Part shown: positions 22,227 to 32,477 of the stretch, piece by piece
How the letters are laid out: every line of letters starts with the position of its first letter
Position numbering within the stretch: the stretch's first letter is position 1
Assembly: GCA_034401135.1 (NCBI GenBank)
Contig: JAWZSP010000004.1
Coordinates: 4,898,001-4,962,000, forward strand
Direction of reading: 5' to 3'
Length of the DNA: 64,000 nt
DNA from: Volutella citrinella
Lineage: Eukaryota; Ascomycota; Sordariomycetes; Hypocreales; Nectriaceae
Notes under the pieces: model-generated
What the model was told of the DNA's origin: nothing
What the model saw: only the letters and a program-made list of their open reading frames with translations
The model's database searches: none
Made by a program: the position numbers and the translations under genes

Positions 22227-23024
22227 TCAAACAACACTGACAAGAAAGTCTGGTGCCTCCCCAACCGCCTCGTCTCCGTAGCTGTAATGAGCGATGAGAT
22301 TTATAAACAAGCCCTCATAGCAAAACTGGTCCCCCGTGGCGCAAAAGTTCTTGGTCCGCTCTGTAGGATAACTAGGAATCCGGCCGTTGAACTCGCGATT
22401 ACGCGTCCATCCAAACAAAACTGTACCCTTGACCTTGTCGCGTACTTGAGGAGCCAGGTCGCTGACGGCAGCGGCTACCAGAGCGGCGCCTTGGCTAGTC
22501 CAGCGGTCAGCAAATACAGGACTCGGACTGTCTCGGCACCGGTATGCCGAGCTCTTGGTGTCTTGGTTGGCGTCTTGGTGTGCTCACCTGTATCCACTTG
22601 TCAAGATGGCCGAGCTGGGGCACTTGGAGCTGGCTAGATTGTACAGCCGCACGCCTTCGCCAATGGCTGCTGCGGATGTACCGCGTGGCAGCACAGTCGC
22701 GAGATTGCCAGCGATGAAGGGCCATCCGATGCCCTGCACCCAGAGGTCATCGACCTTGTGCTTCAGACTTGCGGCAAGGGGAGGGCCGAGGAGCAGTCCC
22801 TGTGAAACCGTCAGGATCGAGACTGATTGTTAGAGATCAAATAGTCAAGATGCAGATCTCACCAGATTACCGGGCTCGCCTGAGCCGCGGGCATAGATGA
22901 GGATCGCCGAGGGGCAGGCATCATTGCTGCCAGTCTCCAGATCGTTTGCACTAATGAAGCGCTTCTCCATGGGCGCGGCATGGCAAGCCGCGACCAACAC
23001 GGCCAGAGGGTACAGAAGCTTCAT
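22227..23024 (-). CDS. Cutinase (carbohydrate esterase family 5)
   Basis: Three exons on the minus strand: 23024-22863, 22799-22588 and 22494-22227; introns 22800-22862 and 22495-22587. The product has 213 residues, the usual cutinase length. A signal peptide (MKLLYPLAVLVAACHA) is followed by a possible KR processing site. The core reads CPSAILIYARGSGEPGNL, then LTSGYSQGAALVAAA across the second intron, which cuts the codon of the nucleophile Ser. The Asp lies in CATGDQFCYEG and the His in INLIAHYSYG, completing the triad. Cysteines are in the expected places for the conserved disulfides. It should be secreted and hydrolyse cutin or related polyesters. Confidence 0.92.
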
Positions 23025-23404
23025 GTTTGGTATGACAGGGCGGAGATGAGTTTCGGATGTTACGATGTGCCTGTAGTCATCGATGAGTAAATGGCCAGAT
23101 TGCCTAGCTCGGTATAACCTATCAGGGCTACTCGGACGGGAGCTGCATGACGGGGCGAGGCCTAAATGGTCATATGTGTCGGATGTAGGATGCTGGAGAT
23201 ACCCTGTGTCCACTAGGTGTGTCCATTTTGAGAAACACCGAGGTGGATGGTGCCATCATCCATGTAGATCATGCGCGGGTGCATGTGACGGCAATCAAGA
23301 AAAGGCATAAGACAAGCTCGAATAAAGAGGCCATTTTGGCATTGCAATCTGACTATCCAACCATCATATCATAATCCAAGACCGTTAGTCCGCATGTGTT
23401 TGTA
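23025..23404. other. Intergenic region, cutinase promoter
   Basis: Lies between the cutinase start and the 3' end of the NACHT-ankyrin gene. No further feature seen. Confidence 0.4.
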
Positions 23405-26400
23405 TCACTTCCTCACCATAGTCTCCACGATGGCATCATTCCCACAAGCACTCGCCACATCCAACGCACTCCTCCCATCTGCATCCTCCGTCAGCGGATC
23501 CAGACCCTTGCTCATCATCAGCCGGAACAGCGCCTTGTCGTGCTCCGCCAGTGCACTCCACCCAAAGTCCTTGCCCGCAATCGCGTGCAGCATCGTCTCG
23601 CCCTTGGCGTTTGTCGCAAATGCGTCAACGCCGCTATCCTCCGGGAATAGCATTTCGTAGTGTCCGATGTGGCAGTTTGGACGGGGCTCCCTGCCCGTAT
23701 ACGGCCTGCTCACGATGTAGCTGTGCAGAGGCGTGTTGCCCAGCTCGTCCGCCGCGTTGATGGAGCCGCCCGCGGCGGTGTACTTCTGCCAGATGGCCAG
23801 GCCCTGCTCAAAGTAGTCACCGGGGAGGTCCATGCTCCGACGACCGCTCTTACCGGGCTGTCGTGTGCTTGCGAAGCACTGGCTCGCGATGTAGTGCAAC
23901 GCAGTGAGGCCCTTGGGGTCAGCCTCGAGCACGTCTGCGCCCTTGGACAGCAGAAGCTCGCATACGGGAGGGCGGAGGGTGCGCAGGGCGTAGTGAAGAG
24001 GCGTGTAGCCATCGTTGTCCTTGACCAGCAGCGTGGGTGCGACCTCTGGGCGCTCGATGAACTGCATGATAACCTCATCTGGCATGCCGTTGTTGTCGAG
24101 GAGATGGTGAAGTGCCGTTCTACCACTGCCGTCTACCAGAGTCGCATCGGCTCCGAGATCGAGGATGCGAAGTGAAGGCGCCGTGGCTTTCTGATCCCAG
24201 TGTCTGTAGCAATATCCGGGTAACACCTCGCGTCCGTCGCAGGCGGCCATCAGGACCGTCCGTCCCTGCTGGTCGCGACTATTGAAGTCGATGCGTGACA
24301 CACAAGGCTCCTTGAGCAGCGCGTCGAGTGCTTCGTACTCGGCAAAGTGGAAGAGCAGGTTGATGAGGTTCTCCTCGTCGTTGAGCGGCAGGTAGATGTC
24401 GGCCCCGCGCTCTATCAATGCCTGCATCAGCGGTATCGAATTTCTGATGTGCGAGTTGGTGACGGGGAAGATGACACACAGGAGCGGGTAAACCTTTCTA
24501 GCCTCCGTCAGGTTGTAATGGACGCTTCTGCTGTGACGGAGGGTGTCGAGGACGTCGGGGCTGACGCCGTGGTCAAGCAGGATGTGTATCCCCTCGAGGT
24601 TCTGGGCGTCAATCACCAAAAATATTAGATGCAAGTCTCCGAGGCTTGGGTCCGCGCCATTGCTCAGCAAGTCTCGCATAATGTCTGGCGCTGCCGCCGC
24701 GTGGTGGAGGGCGGAATAGTTGGACTTATCCAAGACGTTGGGATCTGCTTCCTTGGCAAGCAGCAATCTCGCGACATCGGGCCTCCAGAAGTTGTTCAGC
24801 TTGTTGCCATACCAACTGGAACCCTTGGAAGCAACCTGGAGAGGCGTTCTCCCCTTCTCGTCTCGCGCGTTGACATCGGCCCCTTTGCTGATGAGGTAGC
24901 GCATGGCCTCGAGCTGCCACCAATAGCTCCCAGCAGCAAGGACATGGAGAGCAGTACCTCCTGTCACAATCTCTGCATTACGTTGGTAGTACTCACCCAG
25001 AGGCACAGCACTGGGCCCGTTCACATCAACCCCGAGCTTCTCTACTAGAAGCTCCAGCATCTGAAGGTTGGGCTCGGGCTTTGCGCACGCCATTTGCAGA
25101 GCTGTCGGCGTCTCATAGCCGTAGTAGCTTTTGCTCTTGTCTTGCTGTGCCTGTTGCAGTTTCAAGCTTAGCGTGTCAAACGAGCTAAAGTGCTTGATCA
25201 ACTCGGGTACACGTTCAACGACTTCGAGCTGGTCGGACTTTACGAGCGCCTCGACGACGTCGTAGTACGCCGCTGGTGGGTGCTGCCTGTATCCCTCGGC
25301 CAAGATACCGGTAGCATCTTCGCACGTGAGCAAATTGAGATAGGAAGCTGGAGAAGCTCTAATCTCGTCAATCACGGCTTTGTCGAGGGAGTTTATGGAA
25401 GGCTTTGCGGTCATGACGGCCATCTGCGCTTGGAGCTTCTGCATCACTACTTTAGCCTTTTTGCGTTTTTCTTGCTCGAGTTCATCTTCAGGCGGATAAC
25501 CCATCGTCTTCTTGAACAAATCTTCATCTGCGGCAAAGATTTCCACAAACTCGACACTGCCCAGGCCGAGCGCTACATCCAAGGCCGTGGCTTCCTCGTC
25601 GTTTTGAGCGGAAACATCGACGCCGGCGGCCAGCAGCATCTTGGCAATCGTCTTGGGCCCATAATACATCGTCTTTCGTGTGACGAGCTCCGGAATGCCG
25701 TACTTCTCCCTGTGCCACGGCTGCCTCTTGGATAGATCCCTGGGGTTGCTCGGCCTCTTTGGGTCTCGGGCTGGGATATTGGGCCAGTGGCGTCGCTGCT
25801 GGCCCAGGACATCCCAGATGTTCTGCTCAGTCTTAAAGGCGGCACAGGCGTGCAGAGGGGTTGCTTTGTCCGAGTCTAGAGCGTGGACATCGGCGCCGTG
25901 CTCGAGGAGCAATGCGACTGACTCGGCGTCTCCCGAGATGGCGGCGTAGTGAAGCGGCGTTCTTCCAAGGTCGTCCTTCTGGTTGATGTCGAGTCTGGCA
26001 CCGTCTCCCAGCAGATCGAGGATCTGGCCGACAATGTTGCCCTTTCGGGCGCCACAGGCAAGATGAAGCACGTTCCTGTCGTCGGCCGTCAAGAAGCCCA
26101 AGTCTGCACCGGCTTCTACTAGAGTTGCAAACACAGATTCGGTCCGCATGCTGGCCAGATGCAGCGGGGCCAGGCCGTTTTCATCCCGGATGTTGAACTC
26201 GACGTTGTCACGAGCCTCGTTCTGTATGGCGTGTACGAAATGGACATGCTTGGGGTCGCACGGTATGTTGCAGTGGATGTTGGCCTCCAAATGGATATGC
26301 AGAGCAGTCTGATTCCTGTTGTTGACGGCATTGACGTCGATGCCGTGGCTGATGATCCACTTGGCGTAGTCGGCGAACTTCCTCTCCGTGTTGTACAAGT

Positions 26401-29400
26401 TGGCAACATGATGTAGCAAAGTCATGCTGCTGACATTCTTCAGCAACGGGTCGGTTCCAGAGGCGATGAAGCGCTCCATGCGTTCACGCGCGTTGACCCC
26501 CTGGTGGACCAAGACATGCAGCACATTGTTACCGTTGGTGTCGACGACGTTGGGATCGGCACCGTGCTTCTGCAGGATGGCCAATATCCTGTCGTCTCTG
26601 AGACACGACATGAGAAGAGTGCTGCCCGTGGACGACCTAGTATTGATGTCGATGCCCTCGGCAAGCAGAACCTTGAGGAACTCTTCAAACTTGTCGGCGG
26701 TGCGTACACTAGCCAAGGAAAACCAGCACTTCTTCTTGGCAGCGTCGTCCTTGTATCTCGGCAGCAAGATCTTGAACATTTCCAGGTTGGATGAGCTCAT
26801 GGCGTTCTGGATGGGCGTCTTCCTGCTGGAATCCTCCTGGCTCGGGTCTACCCCCAGCTCGAGGAAGTATTCCACAATGGCGCTGGTGTGTCCGGGTTCT
26901 AGGTACGACGAGCCAGACAAGACGACGTGGAGGGCATTGCTGCGGCTGTCGTCCCGCGTCTTGGGATCAGCCCCGCGCTCAACCAGGAGACGCACCGTCT
27001 CGAGGTCATGGAAGTTCCGCAGAAAGATGTGCAGCACGTTCTTCTGGCGGCTTCTGTCTGGAACAGGCGGTTCAATGTTTGCGCCAGCCCTCAGCAGCGC
27101 CCGCATGGCCTCTAGCTGCATCGACTTGGGCCACGACCCTATTGTCTTCACGCCGGCCGTGAGGAGGAGAGGCGTGTATCCCTGGCCATCGGGCTCGTCA
27201 ACGTTGATGCCCGCCTTGACAAGCATCTGGAAGATTGCATCACAGGCCTCGTTGTTGTCTGATCTCCACACATCGATGAGGCGACTGAGTGGTGTCTTGG
27301 CCGTCTCAGCCCCCCAACCAGCGCCGTTTATAAACCTTCGAGGCGAGTGGGTAGACGTCTTCATAGGGTCGGCGCCTCTCTTGAGGAGAGCTTCCACGCA
27401 CTTGGGGTTGGCTGATCCGCATGCAAAGTAGAGAGCCGTCGCGGCACTGAAAGTGGCATCGGCAGATACATCCGACTGCTCCAGGATGGCCAGAACGGCA
27501 TCTGTGCGGCTGTACCGGCATGACTCGCACAGAAGTTGCTCCAAGACTGGGCCCTTGCAGTAGGGAATCATGGCAATAGCGGCTTCGGTGTGGCCCTGTT
27601 GGCTGACGTACAGAATCGCACATTCTCCCCTAGTAATTCTCTCACCACCCAGGAGGCGACCGGCATGGTCTTCCTTTGTCTTGGGTGTAGTTGGCTCAAC
27701 ACCAGCCTCGAGGAGAATCTTCATTACCGAAGCGAGGTTGTGCTTGGCGGCGAGATGGATAGGCTTCAGCCCACGCGCATCATCGGGGTTAGGATCTGCC
27801 CCGTTCTCGATCAGAAGCGAGACGACGTGCGCGTGGTCGTTGTTGGCAGCCCAGTGCAGAGGGACCCGGTCCTGGGCATCCCGTGGCTCGATCGGAGCAC
27901 CATCACTGATGAGTTTTCGTGCCATGTGCGACATTCCACAGAAAGCGGCGAGATGCAGCGCAGTCGGGATGCCCTCGGTGTCTGCGTTGTGCTTGCTTGT
28001 CGACCGCCACTCCAGCACAAGCCATCGCAGGAAATCCAGGTCAGGCTTGAGGAACCCGAGCACGGCGGCGAAAAACTCTTCGTCGTGAACATCATAGTGG
28101 CTTGCATGGTATGACCAGTTGGAAACGGCATACGCCAGGAACGGGTGAAGCAAGCGAGCTGACCGGTACGAAAAGGGATCGACTTCTCGCTTGATGCCCA
28201 GGTACGAATGCTTGTAGTGTTCTTCATCGTAGTCCATCTCGTGACTGGGTTTCTCAAACTTGAACGTGCTTGTATCGTCTGCTTTCTCGCCGTCCAGCAG
28301 CAGGGCGCCCGACTGGAGGTAGCGAAGGCAGTTGATGGTCAGCTGCTTGTGTGCCTTGCCGGACTCAATCACGGGGAAATCCAGCGCCTCTCCGCTGGTC
28401 GACTCGTTGCGAGTGTCTCCGCGCAGGAACTCGGTTAGAGAATGGTGGATGACTTGCAAGGTCTCATCCTCCAGAATCTCGACGAGTGGTCCGCACGAGT
28501 TGCTGATGAGCGCCTTGAAGCCATTCGGTTCAGCAGCTTCTGGGTGGATGCACTTGAGAAGGCTCGCCAGTTCGTTGAGTCTCAGAGGACGAGACGAGTG
28601 CGTGACTGCGCCGAGAACAAGAACTTGGACATCAATATCGATGTTGTGCTGCTGGCGATGCTTGGCCAGCAAACTGTTGTATGTCTGCTCCAGTCCAACG
28701 GGGAGCGATGCCTCGAGAGCGCCGAGGTCCACCGTCTGCTCTGCCAGCAGAGCGGGCTCTACCTGGTCCATTGTGAGCTTGGCGTAGAGAAACAGGCCCT
28801 TGGACCGCTGCGAGACCATGTCAATGAACTCTTTCTTCAGGTCCTGCTGGGCATCGGACTTGGGAGTGGCGTCGAAGCGGTAGCTCAGATACGAGGCAAT
28901 GTCCAGGTCAACTAGATTCTGCTGCAGGCTAATGTGCACGATGGAGGCGTCTCTGAGGGCGCTCTGGAGGTACTGCGTCGGCCTGCTGGTCATCAACAGC
29001 TTCAGAGATTGCGGCCGGTAGGTTGCCAGGCTATTGAGCTTGTCCAGGAACGACTTGTTGTCTAGGGTCATTTCATCGAGGGCATCCGCAACGCAGTAGA
29101 CTTTTGGAACGGCCACCAGACCATCCAGAAAGAGGTCAATAAGGTCATTGTCAGACACCTCGACCAGATTGGTCTTGATACGGGCGTGGAGTGCAAATTG
29201 CAGTCTGGGGGAGTGCGGCAGCAGCTGGGCCAGCCAGTCTTGGATCAGGGCACGCGGGGAGAAGTTGGCCGCAACAATGTTGCGAAAGAAGAAGAAAAGA
29301 ACGGGAACCTGCTCCGTCGTGCGCAGATGCTGGACGACCGAGGCGGCGATGACGGACTTGCCTGCGCCCGGGACGCCTTTGATCCACAGGCTACCATGGT

Positions 29401-29620
29401 CGGGAGAATCGTGCCACTGGCGGTATTCTTCCGTCTTGGTGATCCATATGCCAGTGCCGGGCGCCTGCGATAGCAGATGACGGCGGAATTCGCCAGAGTC
29501 GGCCAGGTAGTCGGTGGGCTGCAGCCAGTCGCGGACGGCGGCCAGGTCCTCGGCGCTCAGGGCCGCGTCGTCGTGGCTGACAATGTCATACTCTTCCGCT
29601 GTGACTGCTGAACGGGGCAT
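23405..29620 (-). CDS. NACHT-ankyrin repeat protein (fungal NLR-like), 2071 residues
   Basis: A single uninterrupted exon of 6.2 kb. Residues ~25-75 are a short N-terminal region (DWLQPTDYLADSGEF and so on), then a NACHT-type NTPase: Walker A GVPGAGKS at 82-89 and Walker B VYCVADALDE at 174-183, with LLMTSRPTQY as the sensor region. A helical stretch follows to ~540. From about residue 545 to the C-terminus is a very long ankyrin array; clear units include TALHLAAFCGMSHMARKLI, VPLHWAANNDHAHVVSLLI, TPLHYAAISGDAESVALLL and a final SALDVASACGNDAIVETMV. Proteins of this design are fungal relatives of NLR immune receptors, some acting in non-self recognition or heterokaryon incompatibility. No HET, PFD or lipase-like effector domain is visible at the N-terminus. 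The role here is inferred from architecture only. Confidence 0.85.
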   Translation of the reverse strand: MPRSAVTAEEYDIVSHDDAALSAEDLAAVRDWLQPTDYLADSGEFRRHLLSQAPGTGIWITKTEEYRQWHDSPDHGSLWIKGVPGAGKSVIAASVVQHLRTTEQVPVLFFFFRNIVAANFSPRALIQDWLAQLLPHSPRLQFALHARIKTNLVEVSDNDLIDLFLDGLVAVPKVYCVADALDEMTLDNKSFLDKLNSLATYRPQSLKLLMTSRPTQYLQSALRDASIVHISLQQNLVDLDIASYLSYRFDATPKSDAQQDLKKEFIDMVSQRSKGLFLYAKLTMDQVEPALLAEQTVDLGALEASLPVGLEQTYNSLLAKHRQQHNIDIDVQVLVLGAVTHSSRPLRLNELASLLKCIHPEAAEPNGFKALISNSCGPLVEILEDETLQVIHHSLTEFLRGDTRNESTSGEALDFPVIESGKAHKQLTINCLRYLQSGALLLDGEKADDTSTFKFEKPSHEMDYDEEHYKHSYLGIKREVDPFSYRSARLLHPFLAYAVSNWSYHASHYDVHDEEFFAAVLGFLKPDLDFLRWLVLEWRSTSKHNADTEGIPTALHLAAFCGMSHMARKLISDGAPIEPRDAQDRVPLHWAANNDHAHVVSLLIENGADPNPDDARGLKPIHLAAKHNLASVMKILLEAGVEPTTPKTKEDHAGRLLGGERITRGECAILYVSQQGHTEAAIAMIPYCKGPVLEQLLCESCRYSRTDAVLAILEQSDVSADATFSAATALYFACGSANPKCVEALLKRGADPMKTSTHSPRRFINGAGWGAETAKTPLSRLIDVWRSDNNEACDAIFQMLVKAGINVDEPDGQGYTPLLLTAGVKTIGSWPKSMQLEAMRALLRAGANIEPPVPDRSRQKNVLHIFLRNFHDLETVRLLVERGADPKTRDDSRSNALHVVLSGSSYLEPGHTSAIVEYFLELGVDPSQEDSSRKTPIQNAMSSSNLEMFKILLPRYKDDAAKKKCWFSLASVRTADKFEEFLKVLLAEGIDINTRSSTGSTLLMSCLRDDRILAILQKHGADPNVVDTNGNNVLHVLVHQGVNARERMERFIASGTDPLLKNVSSMTLLHHVANLYNTERKFADYAKWIISHGIDVNAVNNRNQTALHIHLEANIHCNIPCDPKHVHFVHAIQNEARDNVEFNIRDENGLAPLHLASMRTESVFATLVEAGADLGFLTADDRNVLHLACGARKGNIVGQILDLLGDGARLDINQKDDLGRTPLHYAAISGDAESVALLLEHGADVHALDSDKATPLHACAAFKTEQNIWDVLGQQRRHWPNIPARDPKRPSNPRDLSKRQPWHREKYGIPELVTRKTMYYGPKTIAKMLLAAGVDVSAQNDEEATALDVALGLGSVEFVEIFAADEDLFKKTMGYPPEDELEQEKRKKAKVVMQKLQAQMAVMTAKPSINSLDKAVIDEIRASPASYLNLLTCEDATGILAEGYRQHPPAAYYDVVEALVKSDQLEVVERVPELIKHFSSFDTLSLKLQQAQQDKSKSYYGYETPTALQMACAKPEPNLQMLELLVEKLGVDVNGPSAVPLGEYYQRNAEIVTGGTALHVLAAGSYWWQLEAMRYLISKGADVNARDEKGRTPLQVASKGSSWYGNKLNNFWRPDVARLLLAKEADPNVLDKSNYSALHHAAAAPDIMRDLLSNGADPSLGDLHLIFLVIDAQNLEGIHILLDHGVSPDVLDTLRHSRSVHYNLTEARKVYPLLCVIFPVTNSHIRNSIPLMQALIERGADIYLPLNDEENLINLLFHFAEYEALDALLKEPCVSRIDFNSRDQQGRTVLMAACDGREVLPGYCYRHWDQKATAPSLRILDLGADATLVDGSGRTALHHLLDNNGMPDEVIMQFIERPEVAPTLLVKDNDGYTPLHYALRTLRPPVCELLLSKGADVLEADPKGLTALHYIASQCFASTRQPGKSGRRSMDLPGDYFEQGLAIWQKYTAAGGSINAADELGNTPLHSYIVSRPYTGREPRPNCHIGHYEMLFPEDSGVDAFATNAKGETMLHAIAGKDFGWSALAEHDKALFRLMMSKGLDPLTEDADGRSALDVASACGNDAIVETMVRK

Positions 29621-30060
29621 CGTGATGCAGCAGAGACAGAGGTTGGTGGTGGAGGAAGAGAGATGGGAACTTGCTGAAGGATCGCAGAGATGGGGAGCAT
29701 GGCGAGGCTGTGGTGAGCACTAGGCAGCGAGCCGGGCTGCGCCACACCGACCTGGCTCTTTACGAGTTTCCAAGCAGGATCCCTGTCATTGCAGCTGCCG
29801 CTAAACGCATGGAGTTGCATGTTTCATCCTTGTTACACTCACGCAATGTCACCAAATCACATCATGGGATCTCGAGAATGGTACTTGTGAACAAGTTAAG
29901 TAAGCAGGTCAAGGTAGCACATTTTCTTTATTTTCTTACGCATTAATAGCGTGCTTGACTCTGTCTCCCCGTCTCCGGTGACACAGAGCCAAGACACGCC
30001 AAGAAGACCTGGTTGCACTCAATGATCAAGACCCCACGTCAGCCGCAAGCCCTCGGGCGC
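29621..30060. other. Intergenic region
   Basis: Promoter of the NACHT-ankyrin gene and 3' flank of the metalloprotease gene. Nothing else seen. Confidence 0.4.
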
Positions 30061-31682
30061 TTACAGGCACTGAGAAAAGTAGTCGTTTTGCTTGGTGCAC
30101 GTCAGGCCGTCCGCGCAGGTCGTCGAGCCAGTCCAGTTGGATCCGCCGCACTGCTGATACTGCTTGACGGTGCCGCCGGCATCGGATCCCTCGGCCTCGG
30201 CCACGCACTCCTCGTCGTCTCCGGTGGCAGGACTTGTCGGCTCGGGATCAGCCTCACATTCTTCATCGTCTCCGCTGACGGGGGTGGTCGGCTCGGGGTC
30301 AGCTTCACACTCCTCGTCATCTCCACTGGCGGGGCTGGTCGGCTCGGGATCGGCCTCGCATTCCTCATCGTCTCCAGTAGTCGGCGTCGACGGCACGGGG
30401 CTCGATGGCTCATCGTCAGCCGGGCATTCCTCGTCGTCGTCGACGCCGGTGGCCGGCTGGGAAGTCCCGGCGGTGGGCTGAGCGACAGGGGATCCAGCAT
30501 CAGTGGTAGGAGAACCAGGTTGGGTAAACTTGCTGACAACAGGGAGGCTGGTCTCAACCGGGGCGTCAGTTGCGGCGGCTTCGTTCGTAACGGCGGCTGC
30601 ATTCGACTTGGTTGCGATGCCAGTGGCAGAGGGAGCACCGGCTGCGGTCTTTGTAGCGCTGGGGACATTCGAAACAGCAGCAGCACTCTTGGTGGCATCT
30701 CCAGATCCAGATCCAGATCCAGATCCGGATGCAGATCCAGTGGCCCAGCCGTTCTTATTGGCCAGGTAGTTCCACCAGTTGCGGAACATCCAGCCGTCAA
30801 AGTCAGTCACCTCGGCGGCCGAGCCAGCAAGCATCAGGAACTTGGTCACGCCCTTGGGGGTCCAGTCGTAAAAGTCGTCCAGCCCGAAGCCGTGGCCCAT
30901 CTCGTGCAGCAGGATGTGGATGTTATCCGACTCGAGGTTCTGCATCATGTACTCCTTGCCAACCTCCTGGCCCCAGCTGTAGCCGAAGCCGCCCTCGAGG
31001 CCGTCCTTGAGCCAGAGGGAGTGGTCAAAGTGGCTGGCCTCGCCACCCTGGCATCCGCTGTAGTCGCCATCCATGTGGGCGTCGCGTGAGCAGGCCAGGG
31101 CGCACATGGGCACGCCGTCAGGGTCGAGCTCGGTCGAGACGCTGTAGCCATCAGTAGATCCCTCAAGGAGGCTCTTGTCCTTGACGGCCCAGCCGACAAT
31201 GTTGATGGCAATGTCGGTGTAGGGGAATCCGTCGTAGTTGTACAGCCACTTGAACCACTTCTGGTACTGGGCCTTGTACGCAACGTGGATCTTGTCTCGC
31301 TCGGCGGCCGTGACCTTGGACTTGGAGTCCCAGCGGACACAGACGTTGAGGTGACTGAGTGTTCGTCAGTATGCATGCTAGCCATTGGCCTAGGAAAGGC
31401 GTACCCCTTGTTAGCCATGATCTGGTGCCAGATCCAGTTCTTGTTTCCGTCAAGTCCGCCGTCGTAGGTGCTTTGGCAGTGCTTCCAGACCTCATCCAGA
31501 GCAGAGCTGATGTCGGAGGGGGGGCTCCAGCCGTCGGCCCGCTTCACAGGGCGGTTTCGGGACGTGAAGGCATCCCGACGGCTGGGTTTGCTGGTCTCGA
31601 GATTCTTCCAGACGGAGCCATCGAGATCAGAGATGGCGGCAGCCGAGGCCGCGAAGCCGGCAATGAGCGTAGAGAAGTGCAT
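30061..31682 (-). CDS. Secreted HExxH metalloprotease with acidic repeats and C-terminal CBM1
   Basis: Two exons, 31682-31405 and 31354-30061, separated by a 50-base intron (gtacgc...tcag). The product has 523 residues. It starts with a signal peptide ([16 protein letters not shown]). The catalytic region holds [15 protein letters not shown], with HEMGH at residues 243-247, and several cysteines. An SG-repeat linker and a long Thr/Ala/Ser-rich linker follow, then four ~17-residue acidic units of the type [17 protein letters not shown], each with one cysteine. The last ~35 residues are a fungal cellulose-binding module (CBM1): [16 protein letters not shown], then [12 protein letters not shown]. 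It should be secreted and bound to plant cell-wall cellulose while cleaving protein. I do not recognise the exact peptidase family; activity is inferred from the zinc motif. Confidence 0.8.
30195..30425 (-). repeat. Four ~51-base repeats encoding acidic Cys-containing units
   Basis: Four near-identical units, spaced about 51 bases apart, encode GDDEEC followed by an acidic Pro/Thr-rich tail. They sit between the Thr/Ala-rich linker and CBM1 of the metalloprotease. Each keeps a single cysteine; four cysteines could pair with each other. Confidence 0.7.
30701..30738 (-). repeat. Hexanucleotide microsatellite (agatcc)n encoding Ser-Gly
   Basis: About six units of agatcc, the later ones imperfect, in the metalloprotease gene; on the coding strand they give an SGSGSG linker after the catalytic domain. 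In-frame unit changes would alter linker length only. Confidence 0.75.
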
Positions 31683-32477
31683 CTTGTCTAGTGCCTGACT
31701 AGGTGTGTTTTAAATGACTGTAGGGTCAATAAAATACCATGAAAAGAGAGTGAACAGATGCAGCAAGAAACGGGCGCAGCCCAGAATCACAAACGATGGA
31801 CACGAGAACGAAAGAATGCAGCTACGCCTGAATGCCTCAGCAAGGACCAGTTCGCGATGCAGTGTATTTAACCAACTGACAGGCTCCTCCCTGGACGGCC
31901 ATGTATTTGATATTCCGCCTATAGGAGCGAAGCGCTCGCCTGCCTGACAGCGGTGGCCCGACCGACACAAGAATACAGGGGGGGTTCGTCGACTCCGAAA
32001 CCACATAGAATTAGCGGAGGCCGACAGGCGAGCACACCCTAGCGTTTCAAGGCCCCATCAAGCCAGCTAGCCGGCTCCATGAGTCCACACCCCCGGCCCA
32101 TCAGGCCAAGATGGGTTGCTTTTGCTTGGATGTGGCGGCGCTTCGCTGGAGATTGATTACGCTTGTCATGCTACTCAAGGTTTCAGCAGCTGTTGCCCAT
32201 TGATTTTTTTCCGCATCGGGGAACTCATCCAAGGCCTTCTGCTTGTCCAGTCTTTCGCTTACATAGTGGACGGACCACTCAGTCTCGAAAGGTCGCGCAA
32301 ACGGCATCCGATCAGTGCCAATTTACAGAGCCCATCGTGGAGTAGTGAGAGTGTCTTTTGGAATGAGCAGTTAATTAATGATTAACGTCCAAAACCACCC
32401 AGAACATACAGCCCCACTGCCCATCATAATAAAAAACGATTAAAGTCCAGACAGACCCCCCGCTACTGCCTGTGCCT
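31683..32477. other. Intergenic region
   Basis: Promoter of the metalloprotease gene on the left; 3' flank of the next minus-strand gene on the right. Open frames are short and not protein-like. Confidence 0.4.

Noticed and set aside
26424..27431. Plus-strand open frame of 335 codons
   Set aside because: Antisense shadow of the ankyrin array; no domain text.
30013..31089. Plus-strand open frame of 358 codons
   Set aside because: It is antisense to the metalloprotease; its Gly/Ser/Val-rich text comes from the repeats and linker on the other strand.
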